From: Bacteroidia bacterium
GTDB taxonomy: Bacteria > Bacteroidota > Bacteroidia > B-17B0 > Aurantibacillaceae
DNA: 64,000 bases
NCBI GenBank assembly: GCA_016787785.1
Contig: JAEUTO010000003.1
Coordinates: 1-64,000, forward strand
Direction of reading: 5' to 3'
Every line of letters starts with the position of its first letter. Position 1 is the stretch's first letter. Below the pieces are notes generated by a model. That model had not been told where the DNA came from and did not search any database. It saw nothing but the letters and a program-made list of their open reading frames with translations. Positions 49,793 through 58,422 of this stretch are shown here, piece by piece. The translations under genes were made by a program, and so were the position numbers.

Positions 49793-51952
49793 TTATTGAA
49801 CTACTAATTTTTTAGTGCTTGATGCATTTCCAACTTTAATATTTACCATGTAAATACCAGTTGATAATCCGGTAAGGTCAACATTAATGCTATTCTCACC
49901 TACTTGCCCCTGTGTTTTGCTACTTTTTACAGTTTGCCCAATCGCATTTAAAACAGCGATATCAACACTTAAATTGTCTTTAAGACCAATTACCAATGTT
50001 GCATTGTTTGAAGCTGGGTTTGGATAAATAAAACTGTTACCAACACTTGTTTGTGCTTGAGAAATACCAGTAGTAATTGAAGAAAACGAGTAAGATAATT
50101 TACCTTGTTGATACCATGTTGTATTATTTAATAATGGATCGAAAGGATTACTGTTAGTTACAGTGTATGGCGTTTGAATATCAACCGTATTACTTACAAC
50201 CGATGCAGCACCTGTTGTTGGCGACATATAATATAACGTAGCGCGGCTTGACACATTTGGATTATTTGTGCCTGTACCTGCAGCAACTTTACTTACATTA
50301 ATTTCTGTTGGTGAAATAGTGTAAGGAGCAGTACCAGAACTTACAGCCATACAACGTGCTTTAATGTTTGGCAAACTGTTGTAATTTCTTGCACCGTTTG
50401 TAAAGTTAGTGTCAGATTCTGACCAAGAAAAAGTAACATATTGTCCATCCGGTGTACGACCTAATTGAATACGTTGGCCGCAGTTGTCAACTTTCACAGG
50501 TTCTGAAGTAGAACTTGCATTCCATGGGTTTTCGTTAAAACCGGGTTGCCCTGTTGTACCACTCGCTGCTTCAGAAGATAATGAATCAACCGTTTTTACC
50601 ATCCAGGCAGCTGTACCATCGCCAATAAAATCATATAAGTACGGACGGTTACCCGGAGTATGTCCCCAAGCGTAAAGATCAACGTTCTTAGTGAATTGAG
50701 AATAATAAGTCAATGAATCATTATGATTCGACGCAGCGCTTCTAAATGTTGCACCAATATGTAATTTGTTATTAGCATCAACTGTGGCATCATAATCAAT
50801 AAAATAAGGAACAGCAATATTTGTATTTGCGTTTACTGTTGCAATATGATCTAACAAAGGAGCCATTGCAGGCGCGTTAAAATCTATACCTGTAAGTTGC
50901 GCCCAGCTAACCCCCGAATTAGTTGTTTTGTAAACAATTGGTTGGTAACCTTTATTTGAATTTACTGCAGTTGAAACTGCACCTAACATTACAACATAAC
51001 CAACAGTGCCTGATTCGTTCCATACCATTTGAGGAGCAGAACCAAGTGCTTTTCCACCGGCTGTAGTAATTATCGTTGCAGGAACAATTGAATCAGATGT
51101 CCATGTAAAAGCACCTGCGTTAAAAGCTCCCTTTACAACTGCAACACCTCTCATAGTAGAAAGACCTGTGTTATCGTTTTGAATTAATCCTAATGAACGG
51201 ATCATACCATCGTCGGTATAAGTAAAACCTTGACGTGACCACCCGTGTGGTCCTAAATTTGGAGGATAACTTGGTAAAGTAAATGACAACATTTGTTGCG
51301 CATTTGGAGCGCCACTTGCGGTATTATTAAATGCGTTCAATTGTTTACTTGCATAAAAATTACCTGTCCATGTAGAACCTGCAACCGTTGGACCAGATCC
51401 AACTATGTAAGCGCTGCCAATACTTGAATTTCCAACAGGACTATAAACGCCACCTTGCGGATAACGTCCCCAATTGGTTGCATCTGCCCAAATACAAGTA
51501 CTGTCCCATGTTGTACCCCAGTTTGTACTGATCTCAGCAACTATTGCACCACTTTGCGCAGTAGCAGGAAGTGCAGGAAGTGCAGTATAACTTGCGCTCT
51601 TTCTGTGTACAAAAGAAACAGAGTTAACATTATTGTTGTATTGTAATGGTCTTGATTGTGTAACCAACATACCTGCAATATTCATCGATCCGCAAAGTAA
51701 TTTCCAACTAATAGTTGATGGCGGCATTGCAATTGAAGATTCTTCGCTAGTCTTGCTGGTCTGGTCTTGTAAAGTTTCAACGCCTTTATTTGTTGCAGGT
51801 GAAGATACCCTTATAGGATCATTCATAAACTTATCTGCAACGTTTTGAGCCATGTTTGCAATTGCGGTAGGCTTTTGCCTTATGCGGCCATTTTGTGGGT
51901 AAGCGCTTACTGCTGCTAATAATGCTGTACCGATTAATAATTGTTTTTTCAT
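49793..51952 (-). CDS. T9SS-secreted protein, tandem paralogue 3
   Basis: From ATG 51952 the protein has 719 residues. It shares with the next two genes an N-terminal MKKQLLIGTALLAAVSAYPQ signal, blocks such as TTNWGTTWDST, GNRPYLYDFIGDGTAAW and YVTFSWSESDTNFTNGARNY, and a C-terminal type A sorting domain (FIYPNPASNNATL ... GIYMVNIKVGNASS). Asp-box-like TTNSGVSWAQL segments suggest a beta-propeller-like core. The open frame extends to 52042, but the upstream 30 residues lie before the signal peptide. Confidence 0.8.
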   Translation of the reverse strand: MKKQLLIGTALLAAVSAYPQNGRIRQKPTAIANMAQNVADKFMNDPIRVSSPATNKGVETLQDQTSKTSEESSIAMPPSTISWKLLCGSMNIAGMLVTQSRPLQYNNNVNSVSFVHRKSASYTALPALPATAQSGAIVAEISTNWGTTWDSTCIWADATNWGRYPQGGVYSPVGNSSIGSAYIVGSGPTVAGSTWTGNFYASKQLNAFNNTASGAPNAQQMLSFTLPSYPPNLGPHGWSRQGFTYTDDGMIRSLGLIQNDNTGLSTMRGVAVVKGAFNAGAFTWTSDSIVPATIITTAGGKALGSAPQMVWNESGTVGYVVMLGAVSTAVNSNKGYQPIVYKTTNSGVSWAQLTGIDFNAPAMAPLLDHIATVNANTNIAVPYFIDYDATVDANNKLHIGATFRSAASNHNDSLTYYSQFTKNVDLYAWGHTPGNRPYLYDFIGDGTAAWMVKTVDSLSSEAASGTTGQPGFNENPWNASSTSEPVKVDNCGQRIQLGRTPDGQYVTFSWSESDTNFTNGARNYNSLPNIKARCMAVSSGTAPYTISPTEINVSKVAAGTGTNNPNVSSRATLYYMSPTTGAASVVSNTVDIQTPYTVTNSNPFDPLLNNTTWYQQGKLSYSFSSITTGISQAQTSVGNSFIYPNPASNNATLVIGLKDNLSVDIAVLNAIGQTVKSSKTQGQVGENSINVDLTGLSTGIYMVNIKVGNASSTKKLVVQ

Positions 51953-52022
51953 TGTTTTTGTTTTTTGTAGCGAAATGAACTTACATTCCTTTTGCCTGGT
52001 TTTGGGTATTCTATTAAAAAAA

Positions 52023-52050
52023 AGGCCGTATTGTTTTTCCAATACGACCT
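52023..52050 (-). terminator. Intrinsic terminator of T9SS paralogue 2
   Basis: On the minus strand AGGTCGTATTG (52040-52050) pairs with CAATACGGCCT (52023-52033), one G-U pair, loop of six, followed by eight T. Confidence 0.85.
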
Positions 52051-52064
52051 TTTAATTTTTTTTA

Positions 52065-54176
52065 TTATTGAACTACTAGTTTTTTTGTACTGCTTGCATT
52101 TCCAACTTTAATATTTACCATGTAAATACCGGTTGATAATCCTCCAAGATCAATATTGATGTTATTCTCACCAACTTGCCCTTGCGCCTTATTGGTTTTT
52201 ACAATCTGGCCAATTGTATTTAAAACAGTAATATCAACATTAGAATTGTCTTTAAGATCAATTGCCAGTACCGCATTACCAGAAGCAGGATTTGGATAAA
52301 CAACACTATTGCTTGCGCTGTTTAAAGCATTCTCAGCAACACCTACTGAACCAAAATTAAGATCTGCAGACATGTACCAGTGTTGTGGTGCAGTTTGTGT
52401 ATATGGATTACCGTTTGTAACTGTAATAGGCATAGTCAGTCTTGGACCTAACGGGCCGATAGCGGTTGTTGCTGATGTTGGTGACGTAAAATGATACATC
52501 GCGCGGCTGGCAACATTCGGATTTGATCCTGTAGCGGGTTTTGTAACGTTTATCTCAACAGGATGTAATGAGTTACCGGCTACCGAATAGCAACGCGCTT
52601 TTACGTTTGGAATATTATTCCATTTTTTTCCGCCGTTTGTAAAATTAGAATCCGATTCTGCCCAGTTATAAATCACATATTGTCCATCAGATGAGCGGCT
52701 TAATTGTAAACGTGCATCTATCCTGCATTTGTTTCCACTTGCGTCAACGTCCCAAGGGTTATCAGCAAAGCCATAACCGGTTGAAAGACCCGCAGGACCC
52801 TCGCTTGACATTGAATCTACTGTTAAGCAGGTCCATGCAGCTGTACCATCGCCTCTAAAATCATATAGGTAAGGGCGTTGGCCCGGCACATGCGGCCACC
52901 TGTAATTTTCTCCTTGAATAAGATAAGTGCTAATATAAGCAAGTGAATCCGGGTGATCGATCGAACTCGGAATGATAGAAGTAAAAATATGTAATTTATT
53001 GTTTGCATCTACAGCAACATCCATTCCTTCGATCCAGTTAAAGAATGGTATCACTTTAGTTTTTACACCAAAGCTATCGGCAGAATCAAGTGGTGCTAAA
53101 ACATTATTAAACGCACCGCTGTTAAAATCAATACCAGGTAATAAACTCCATGAAGTACCGCTGTTTGTAGTTTTGTAAACAATTGGTTGATATCCTTTAT
53201 TTGAACCTGTTGCACCTGCTCTTGCACCAATAATCACAACGTATCCGGTTGTGCCGCTTTCGTTCCAGGCCATCATTGGGCGTGACACCCATTCTTCATC
53301 ACCACTGTTTGTATTTACAAGCGTTGGCGGGTTAATTTGGGTTCCAGCCCAGTTAAATACGCCGGCATTAAAACTTCCAGTAACAACCATCACTGCTGTA
53401 TCGCTTGCAACAGATTCATCGGTAATTCCACCAATGGTTCTAACTTTTCCATCATCTGTAGACGTAAAACAATAAGCAGCAAAATCATGTCTGTTCAAGT
53501 TCGGAGCAAATGGTCCTGTTTTTGACATCCATTGCATTTCGTTTGGAACTGTGGTAATGGTGTTGCTGTAATTTGCAGAACCCATTTGCCTGCTTGCATA
53601 ATAGTTGCCCAACCAACCTGTGGCTGCACCTGTTGTAGGCCCTTGTGCAATAACGTAAGCATTGTTAACATTAGTGTTTCCCGGAGGATTGTACATACCA
53701 CCTTGCGGGTAACGGCCCCATTCTGTATTGTTAGACCATAGTACGGTACTATCCCAGGTGGTACCCCAATTGGTTGTGATCATACCAACTATAACACCAC
53801 TTGTTGCTGTGCTTACCGGTGTAGGTGTTACAGGATAAGTTTTATTCATACGATGAATAAAAGAAACAGTATTTAATTCATCGTTATATTGTAATGGATT
53901 ACCATAAGAAATTGTTGAATTTAAAATGTTACCAGATCCTGAGATCTTTGCCCAGGTATTAATAGCACTGGTTTTTGACGCACTGGTTGCTTCAACAGGC
54001 GCTTCGGTAATTTGCGGCATTGCGCTACGTGAGCTGGTTGTTTCTTCCGCAAATTTTAACTCTGCAATCAGTTGGGTATTTTGTATACCAGATGGTTTTG
54101 GCCTCAGTTTGCCATTTTGTGGGAAGGCACTTATTACTGCTAATAATGCTGACCCGAGTAGTAATTGTTTTTTCAT
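52065..54176 (-). CDS. T9SS-secreted protein, tandem paralogue 2
   Basis: The 703-residue member has the same plan: signal MKKQLLLGSALLAVISAFPQ, a propeller-like middle with TTNWGTTWDSTVLW and TTNSGTSWSLLPGIDFN, RPYLYDFRGDGTAAW, YNWAESDSNFTNGGKKW, and the sorting domain VVYPNPASGNAVL ... GIYMVNIKV. It is the most diverged of the three in the middle (for example HFTSPTSATTAIG). Its last 80 codons are nearly the same as those of its neighbours. Confidence 0.8.
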   Translation of the reverse strand: MKKQLLLGSALLAVISAFPQNGKLRPKPSGIQNTQLIAELKFAEETTSSRSAMPQITEAPVEATSASKTSAINTWAKISGSGNILNSTISYGNPLQYNDELNTVSFIHRMNKTYPVTPTPVSTATSGVIVGMITTNWGTTWDSTVLWSNNTEWGRYPQGGMYNPPGNTNVNNAYVIAQGPTTGAATGWLGNYYASRQMGSANYSNTITTVPNEMQWMSKTGPFAPNLNRHDFAAYCFTSTDDGKVRTIGGITDESVASDTAVMVVTGSFNAGVFNWAGTQINPPTLVNTNSGDEEWVSRPMMAWNESGTTGYVVIIGARAGATGSNKGYQPIVYKTTNSGTSWSLLPGIDFNSGAFNNVLAPLDSADSFGVKTKVIPFFNWIEGMDVAVDANNKLHIFTSIIPSSIDHPDSLAYISTYLIQGENYRWPHVPGQRPYLYDFRGDGTAAWTCLTVDSMSSEGPAGLSTGYGFADNPWDVDASGNKCRIDARLQLSRSSDGQYVIYNWAESDSNFTNGGKKWNNIPNVKARCYSVAGNSLHPVEINVTKPATGSNPNVASRAMYHFTSPTSATTAIGPLGPRLTMPITVTNGNPYTQTAPQHWYMSADLNFGSVGVAENALNSASNSVVYPNPASGNAVLAIDLKDNSNVDITVLNTIGQIVKTNKAQGQVGENNINIDLGGLSTGIYMVNIKVGNASSTKKLVVQ

Positions 54177-54350
54177 GGTATTGTGATTTAGATGTTTTAA
54201 AAATTTAAGAACGTTTTATGTTAATTCTAATAAGCAATTTATTAAATTAAAATGAATTAATTCAATTAAATTAGAACAATAAAAATAGGGTTTTTGTGTA
54301 ATTGGAGATTACTTAAGCTAAGTTACAAAATAAATTTAATAAAACCTAAT

Positions 54351-54385
54351 AAAAAAACCCGCACTGTTATACAGCGCGGGTTTTT
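54351..54385 (-). terminator. Intrinsic terminator of T9SS paralogue 1
   Basis: AAACCCGC (54355-54362) pairs with GCGGGTTT (54376-54383), with an inner CTGT-TAT-ACAG helix, and a T-run on the minus strand (A-run 54351-54357). Also T-rich on the plus side, so it may be bidirectional. Confidence 0.85.
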
Positions 54386-54409
54386 AATTTCCCTGTCAGA
54401 AAAAATTAA

Positions 54410-56551
54410 TTATTGTACTACTAATTTCTTAGTACTTGTAGCATTACCAACTTTAACATTTACCATGTAAATACCAGTTGATAAACCTGTAAGATCAATA
54501 TTGATGCCATTAGCACCAGCTTGTCCTAGAGTTCTGCTAGTTTTAACAACTTGTCCAATTGTGTTTAATACAACAACATCAACAGTTGAATTATCTTTTA
54601 GATCAATTGATAAAACAGCGTTGTTAGAAGCAGGGTTAGGATAAATAACCGAGTTGCTTGCGCTGTTTGAATTCTCAGCAACACCATTAACTGTAGTTGT
54701 AATTGATGAGAAAGCGTAAGATAATTTACCACTTTGATACCATGTAGTATTGTTAGTTAATTGAGCAAATGGATTACTGTTAGTTATTACTAATGGCGTA
54801 TTAATATCAACTGTATTACCAGATACTGCAGCAGAACCTGTTACAGGAGACATGTAGTGCATAGTAGCGCGGTTAGCAACATTTGTATTTGGCGTACCAG
54901 TTCCTGAAGCAACTTTTGTTACGTTAATTTCAGTTGGTGATACTTGATACATGTTTGTTCCAGAACCGATAGCCATACAACGTGTTTTGATGTTTGGAAT
55001 AGAGTTGTATTTTCTTCCACCGTTTGTAAAGTTAGTGTCAGATTCTACCCATGCAAAAGTAATGTATTGTCCATCAGGAGTACGACCTAATTGAATACGG
55101 TGATCAACGTTGTTAGTTTTAGAACCACTTGTTCCAGTTGGATCCCAAGGATTTTCATTGAAACCTGGATCTCCAGATGAAGCGCCAGCTTGTTCAGAAG
55201 AAATTGAATCTACAGTTACAAAAGACCATGGACCTGTTCCATCACCAATAAAATCATATAGGTAAGGACGGTTACCCGGCGTGTGACCCCAACGGTAAAG
55301 TTCGCCACCATTTGAGAATTGTTGTAAGAAATTTAATGAATCAAGGTGAATTGAAGAGTGACTGAACATAACCGCACCTAAGTGTAATTTACCGTTCGCG
55401 TCAACTGTCATATCCCAATCAGAAAAGAAAGGAGATGCTTTTGTAGTATCAGCATTTAAAGTAGCTAAATGATCAATGATTGGTTTCATAGCAACGCTAT
55501 TAAAATCAATTCCTGGTAATAATGACCAAGAAGTTCCGCTATTAGTGGTTTTATAAATAATAGGGTGTTGACCAATGTTTTGGCTGGTTGCACCAGCTAA
55601 AGAACCAAGCGTTGCAAAGTAACCAATTGTTCCTGCTTCGTTCCAAGCCATTTGAGGGGCAAAACCTAAAACTTTATCACCTGAAGTCGGCTCAATTGCA
55701 GCCGGTGGAATAATAGTATCAGTTGACCATGTGAAAGTTCCTGCGTTGAAAACACCTTTTGCAATTGCATAACCTCTTAAGGCAGCAAGTGTAGTGTTAT
55801 CTGCTTGTAATAATGCAGCAGAACGAACAACACCATCATCAGTTGAACTGAAAGAACAACGTGACCAACCATGGTTAGTTACAGGTCCTGTTTGAGCAAA
55901 TGGAAACATTTGTTGAGCATTAGGAGCAGCATCAGCAGTAGTATTGAACGCGTTCAGTTTTTTGCTCGCGTAAAAATTTCCTGAGAACGTTGAACCCGCA
56001 ACTGTAGGACCAGTTCCTACAATGTATGCGTTAGCTAAAGTTGTATTTCCTGTTGGATTGTAGATACCACCATGTGGGTAACGACCCCAATCAGTACCGT
56101 TAGACCAGATACAAGTACTGTCCCAGGTTGAACCCCAGTTAGTACTTACCATACCTACGATAACGCCACTTTGCGCTGTTGCAGGAATAGCAGGAGTTGA
56201 TTGGTATGTAGCGCTTTTTCTATGAATATAAGAAACTGCATTTAATTCATTGTTATATTGCAAAGGTTGAGTTTCACTTAACAACATACCATAAATGTTC
56301 ATTGAACCGGTTAATAAATTCCAAGTAATGGTAGATGGAGGCATGCTTGCAGATCTCTCTGACTCAGTAGCATTTAAAACAGCACCAGTTAATGGCTTTA
56401 ATGTTGTTACAGCATTAGCTGGTTCCATTGCAAACTTTGCCGCAATTTGGCTGGCAATATTACCAACGCTTACAGGCTTTTGTTTTGCACTTTGTGGAAA
56501 GACACTTATTGCTGCTAATAAGGCCGAACCAAGTAGTAATTGTTTTTTCAT
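54410..56551 (-). CDS. T9SS-secreted protein, tandem paralogue 1
   Basis: The 713-residue protein shares with the paralogue at 49793 long identical stretches (MPPSTITWNLL/MPPSTISWKLL, GNRPYLYDFIGDG, QLGRTPDGQY, YNSIPNIK/YNSLPNIK). Signal MKKQLLLGSALLAAISVFPQ; sorting domain VIYPNPASNNAVL ... LVVQ. It has a consensus promoter with a leader of about 155 nt. The three genes form a tandem family of probable surface or secreted beta-propeller-like proteins of unknown activity. Confidence 0.82.
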   Translation of the reverse strand: MKKQLLLGSALLAAISVFPQSAKQKPVSVGNIASQIAAKFAMEPANAVTTLKPLTGAVLNATESERSASMPPSTITWNLLTGSMNIYGMLLSETQPLQYNNELNAVSYIHRKSATYQSTPAIPATAQSGVIVGMVSTNWGSTWDSTCIWSNGTDWGRYPHGGIYNPTGNTTLANAYIVGTGPTVAGSTFSGNFYASKKLNAFNTTADAAPNAQQMFPFAQTGPVTNHGWSRCSFSSTDDGVVRSAALLQADNTTLAALRGYAIAKGVFNAGTFTWSTDTIIPPAAIEPTSGDKVLGFAPQMAWNEAGTIGYFATLGSLAGATSQNIGQHPIIYKTTNSGTSWSLLPGIDFNSVAMKPIIDHLATLNADTTKASPFFSDWDMTVDANGKLHLGAVMFSHSSIHLDSLNFLQQFSNGGELYRWGHTPGNRPYLYDFIGDGTGPWSFVTVDSISSEQAGASSGDPGFNENPWDPTGTSGSKTNNVDHRIQLGRTPDGQYITFAWVESDTNFTNGGRKYNSIPNIKTRCMAIGSGTNMYQVSPTEINVTKVASGTGTPNTNVANRATMHYMSPVTGSAAVSGNTVDINTPLVITNSNPFAQLTNNTTWYQSGKLSYAFSSITTTVNGVAENSNSASNSVIYPNPASNNAVLSIDLKDNSTVDVVVLNTIGQVVKTSRTLGQAGANGINIDLTGLSTGIYMVNVKVGNATSTKKLVVQ

Positions 56552-56711
56552 GTTTATTTGGTTTTAGGTATTTAAAATTTAAATTGTTTAAATAAATTAA
56601 TTCAAAGGGCTAAAATAGGAAAATGGTCAATTTAAACCAAATTTAATTTGACTAAATCATTAAATTTAACACTCAAAAAAGGGATTTTGTTTAGATGTTG
56701 AGATCTGTAAT

Positions 56712-56742
56712 CAAATTTACAAAAAAAACTGATTATTACAAA
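56712..56742 (-). promoter_or_regulatory. Consensus promoter of T9SS paralogue 1
   Basis: On the minus strand TTTG (56739-56742), a 19-bp spacer and TAAATTTG (56712-56719) match the Bacteroidota consensus exactly. The predicted leader to ATG 56551 is about 155 nt. Confidence 0.7.
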
Positions 56743-56756
56743 TTATATCATAAAAA

Positions 56757-56784
56757 AAGCCGCTAATTTCTTAGCGGCTTTTTT
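56757..56784 (-). terminator. Intrinsic terminator of the HU gene
   Basis: AAGCCGCTAA (56757-56766) and TTAGCGGCTT (56771-56780) with a TTTC loop; T-runs on both sides make it bidirectional. It lies about 20 bases past the HU stop. Confidence 0.85.
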
Positions 56785-56802
56785 GTTTAATTGCTTAAGC
56801 AA

Positions 56803-57084
56803 TTATTTTCCTTTGTTAACTGAACCAGCAAGATCTGAACCAGCTTTAAATTTTACTACTTTTTTAGCAGCAATTTTAATTTCTTTACCAGTTTGAGGAT
56901 TACGACCAGTACGAGCAGCACGTTTAGCTACTGTAAAAGAACCGAAACCTACTAAACCAATACGATCACCTTTTTTTAAAGCTTTGTGAATAGCTTCGAT
57001 TGTAGAATCTAAAGCACGACCAGCGTCAGCTTTTGTTAATTTTGAACCTGATGCAATTGCATCAATTAATTCTGCTTTGTTCAT
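56803..57084 (-). CDS. HU-type DNA-binding protein
   Basis: A 93-residue HU/IHF-family protein: [18 protein letters not shown] at the N-terminus, [20 protein letters not shown] with the DNA-bending Arg-Asn-Pro tip and the [14 protein letters not shown]-terminus. The length is typical. It condenses and bends chromosomal DNA. A near-consensus promoter lies upstream and a terminator downstream, so it is a single-gene unit. Confidence 0.95.
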   Translation of the reverse strand: MNKAELIDAIASGSKLTKADAGRALDSTIEAIHKALKKGDRIGLVGFGSFTVAKRAARTGRNPQTGKEIKIAAKKVVKFKAGSDLAGSVNKGK

Positions 57085-57127
57085 TTTTTTTGTTTTTAGG
57101 GTTAAACAATTAATTAAAATTATAATA

Positions 57128-57158
57128 CAAATTTATACGTAAAACCGTATTTGTCAAG
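57128..57158 (-). promoter_or_regulatory. Promoter of the HU gene
   Basis: On the minus strand CTTG (57155-57158), a 19-bp spacer and TAAATTTG (57128-57135); one mismatch in the -33 element. Confidence 0.6.
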
Positions 57159-57285
57159 CGTTTTGCAAAAAAAAGCGGCTGTTTTGTTGATAAATCGGCA
57201 TTTTGTTAATAAATATGGCTTGAAACCTGCTTTAATACAGGGTTTATGAGATTTTACAAAGTCTTTTTGTTGTTTTACAGGCCTT

Positions 57286-57303
57286 AAAAGGGCTACTAGC
57301 CCT
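57286..57303 (-). terminator. Weak intrinsic terminator after fmt
   Basis: AGGGCT/AGCCCT six-bp stem (57289-57294 with 57298-57303) with an AGT loop and four T on the minus strand. Short T-tract, so only moderately convincing. Confidence 0.45.
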
Positions 57304-57329
57304 GTGTTTTATACCAGTTAACCGATTCG

Positions 57330-58292
57330 TTAAAGAAACATAGCCTTATCCTTTATGGTAAAGCCTCTCAAAAATTCGGCAATGGTCATTCTTTTTTTTC
57401 CCTGAAGTTGGAGATCTGTAATTTCAACCAAGCCATCTTCGCAATAAACTTTTAAAAAAGTTTTATTGTCGGTAAGCAGCGAACCGTTAGGATGAAAAGG
57501 TTCGCATGGTTCAAATTTTGAATTAAATATTTTTATCATCATCACTACGTCATCGCCATTCTTTAAACGTGCGTATGCCGTGGGATAAGGCGATAAACCT
57601 CTTATACGATTATTTATTTCAATTGCCGGTTTTTCCCAATCTATCAAACAATCGTCTTTAAATATTTTGGGCGCGTGGCATACTAAACTCTCATCTTGTA
57701 ATAAAAAATCCGGTTCTACTCCACTCTCAAAACTCTTTTGCAGGGCTTCAGCGGTCTTTACAATAAGGCTAGCGCCAACAACCATCAAATTGTCATGTAA
57801 CTCGCCGGCTGTTGTTGTTGTTTCGATTTTTACTTTTTCCCTGAATAAAATATTACCGGTATCTATCTCATGTTTTAATTTAAAGGTTGTAACACCGCTT
57901 TCTTTTTCGCCGTTAATAATGGCCCAGTTAATTGGCGCTGCACCTCTGTATTTTGGCAACAAGGATGCATGTAAATTATAGGTGCCCATTTTTGGCATGT
58001 TCCACACTATTTCGGGTAACATTCTAAAAGCTACAACAAATTGAAGGTCGGCTTTTAGTTCTTTTAATTCTGTAATAAAATATTCGTCTTTTAATTTCTC
58101 CGGCTGCAAAAGCTTTAAATTGTGTTCAAGCGCATATTTTTTAATGGCAGATTGCTGCACCTGCTGACCCCGGCCCGCAGGTTTATCGGGTACTGTAACC
58201 ACTCCAACAACCGTGTAATTATTTTTAATTAAGGCGTCTAGACTTGCTACCGCAAACTCCGGTGTTCCCATAAAAACGATACGCATTTTCAT
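57330..58292 (-). CDS. fmt: Methionyl-tRNA formyltransferase
   Basis: The 320-residue enzyme formylates initiator Met-tRNA. Visible signatures are RIVFMGTPEFAVASLDALI, VVTVPDKPAGRG and the formyl-transfer core NLHASLLPKYRGAAPINWAI with the catalytic Asn and His, and a C-terminal OB-like domain (LKVYCEDGLVEITDLQLQGK). An alternative start at the second Met (58286) is possible and closer to the family consensus. It stands alone between the HU and PKD genes. Confidence 0.95.
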   Translation of the reverse strand: MKMRIVFMGTPEFAVASLDALIKNNYTVVGVVTVPDKPAGRGQQVQQSAIKKYALEHNLKLLQPEKLKDEYFITELKELKADLQFVVAFRMLPEIVWNMPKMGTYNLHASLLPKYRGAAPINWAIINGEKESGVTTFKLKHEIDTGNILFREKVKIETTTTAGELHDNLMVVGASLIVKTAEALQKSFESGVEPDFLLQDESLVCHAPKIFKDDCLIDWEKPAIEINNRIRGLSPYPTAYARLKNGDDVVMMIKIFNSKFEPCEPFHPNGSLLTDNKTFLKVYCEDGLVEITDLQLQGKKRMTIAEFLRGFTIKDKAMFL

Positions 58293-58375
58293 TTTTTAAT
58301 TCAACGCTTATTTATAACGCACGTAAAAATAACAAACATTTACTTCTTTTGTTTTTTAATTTATAAGCATAAAAA

Positions 58376-58398
58376 AAGGGCCTCATAATGAGGCCCTT
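58376..58398 (-). terminator. Intrinsic terminator of the PKD/Asp-box protein gene
   Basis: AAGGGCCTCA (58376-58385) and TGAGGCCCTT (58389-58398) with a three-base loop and seven T on the minus strand. Confidence 0.88.
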
Positions 58399-58422
58399 CT
58401 CTTTATAAAAAATTAAAAATGA

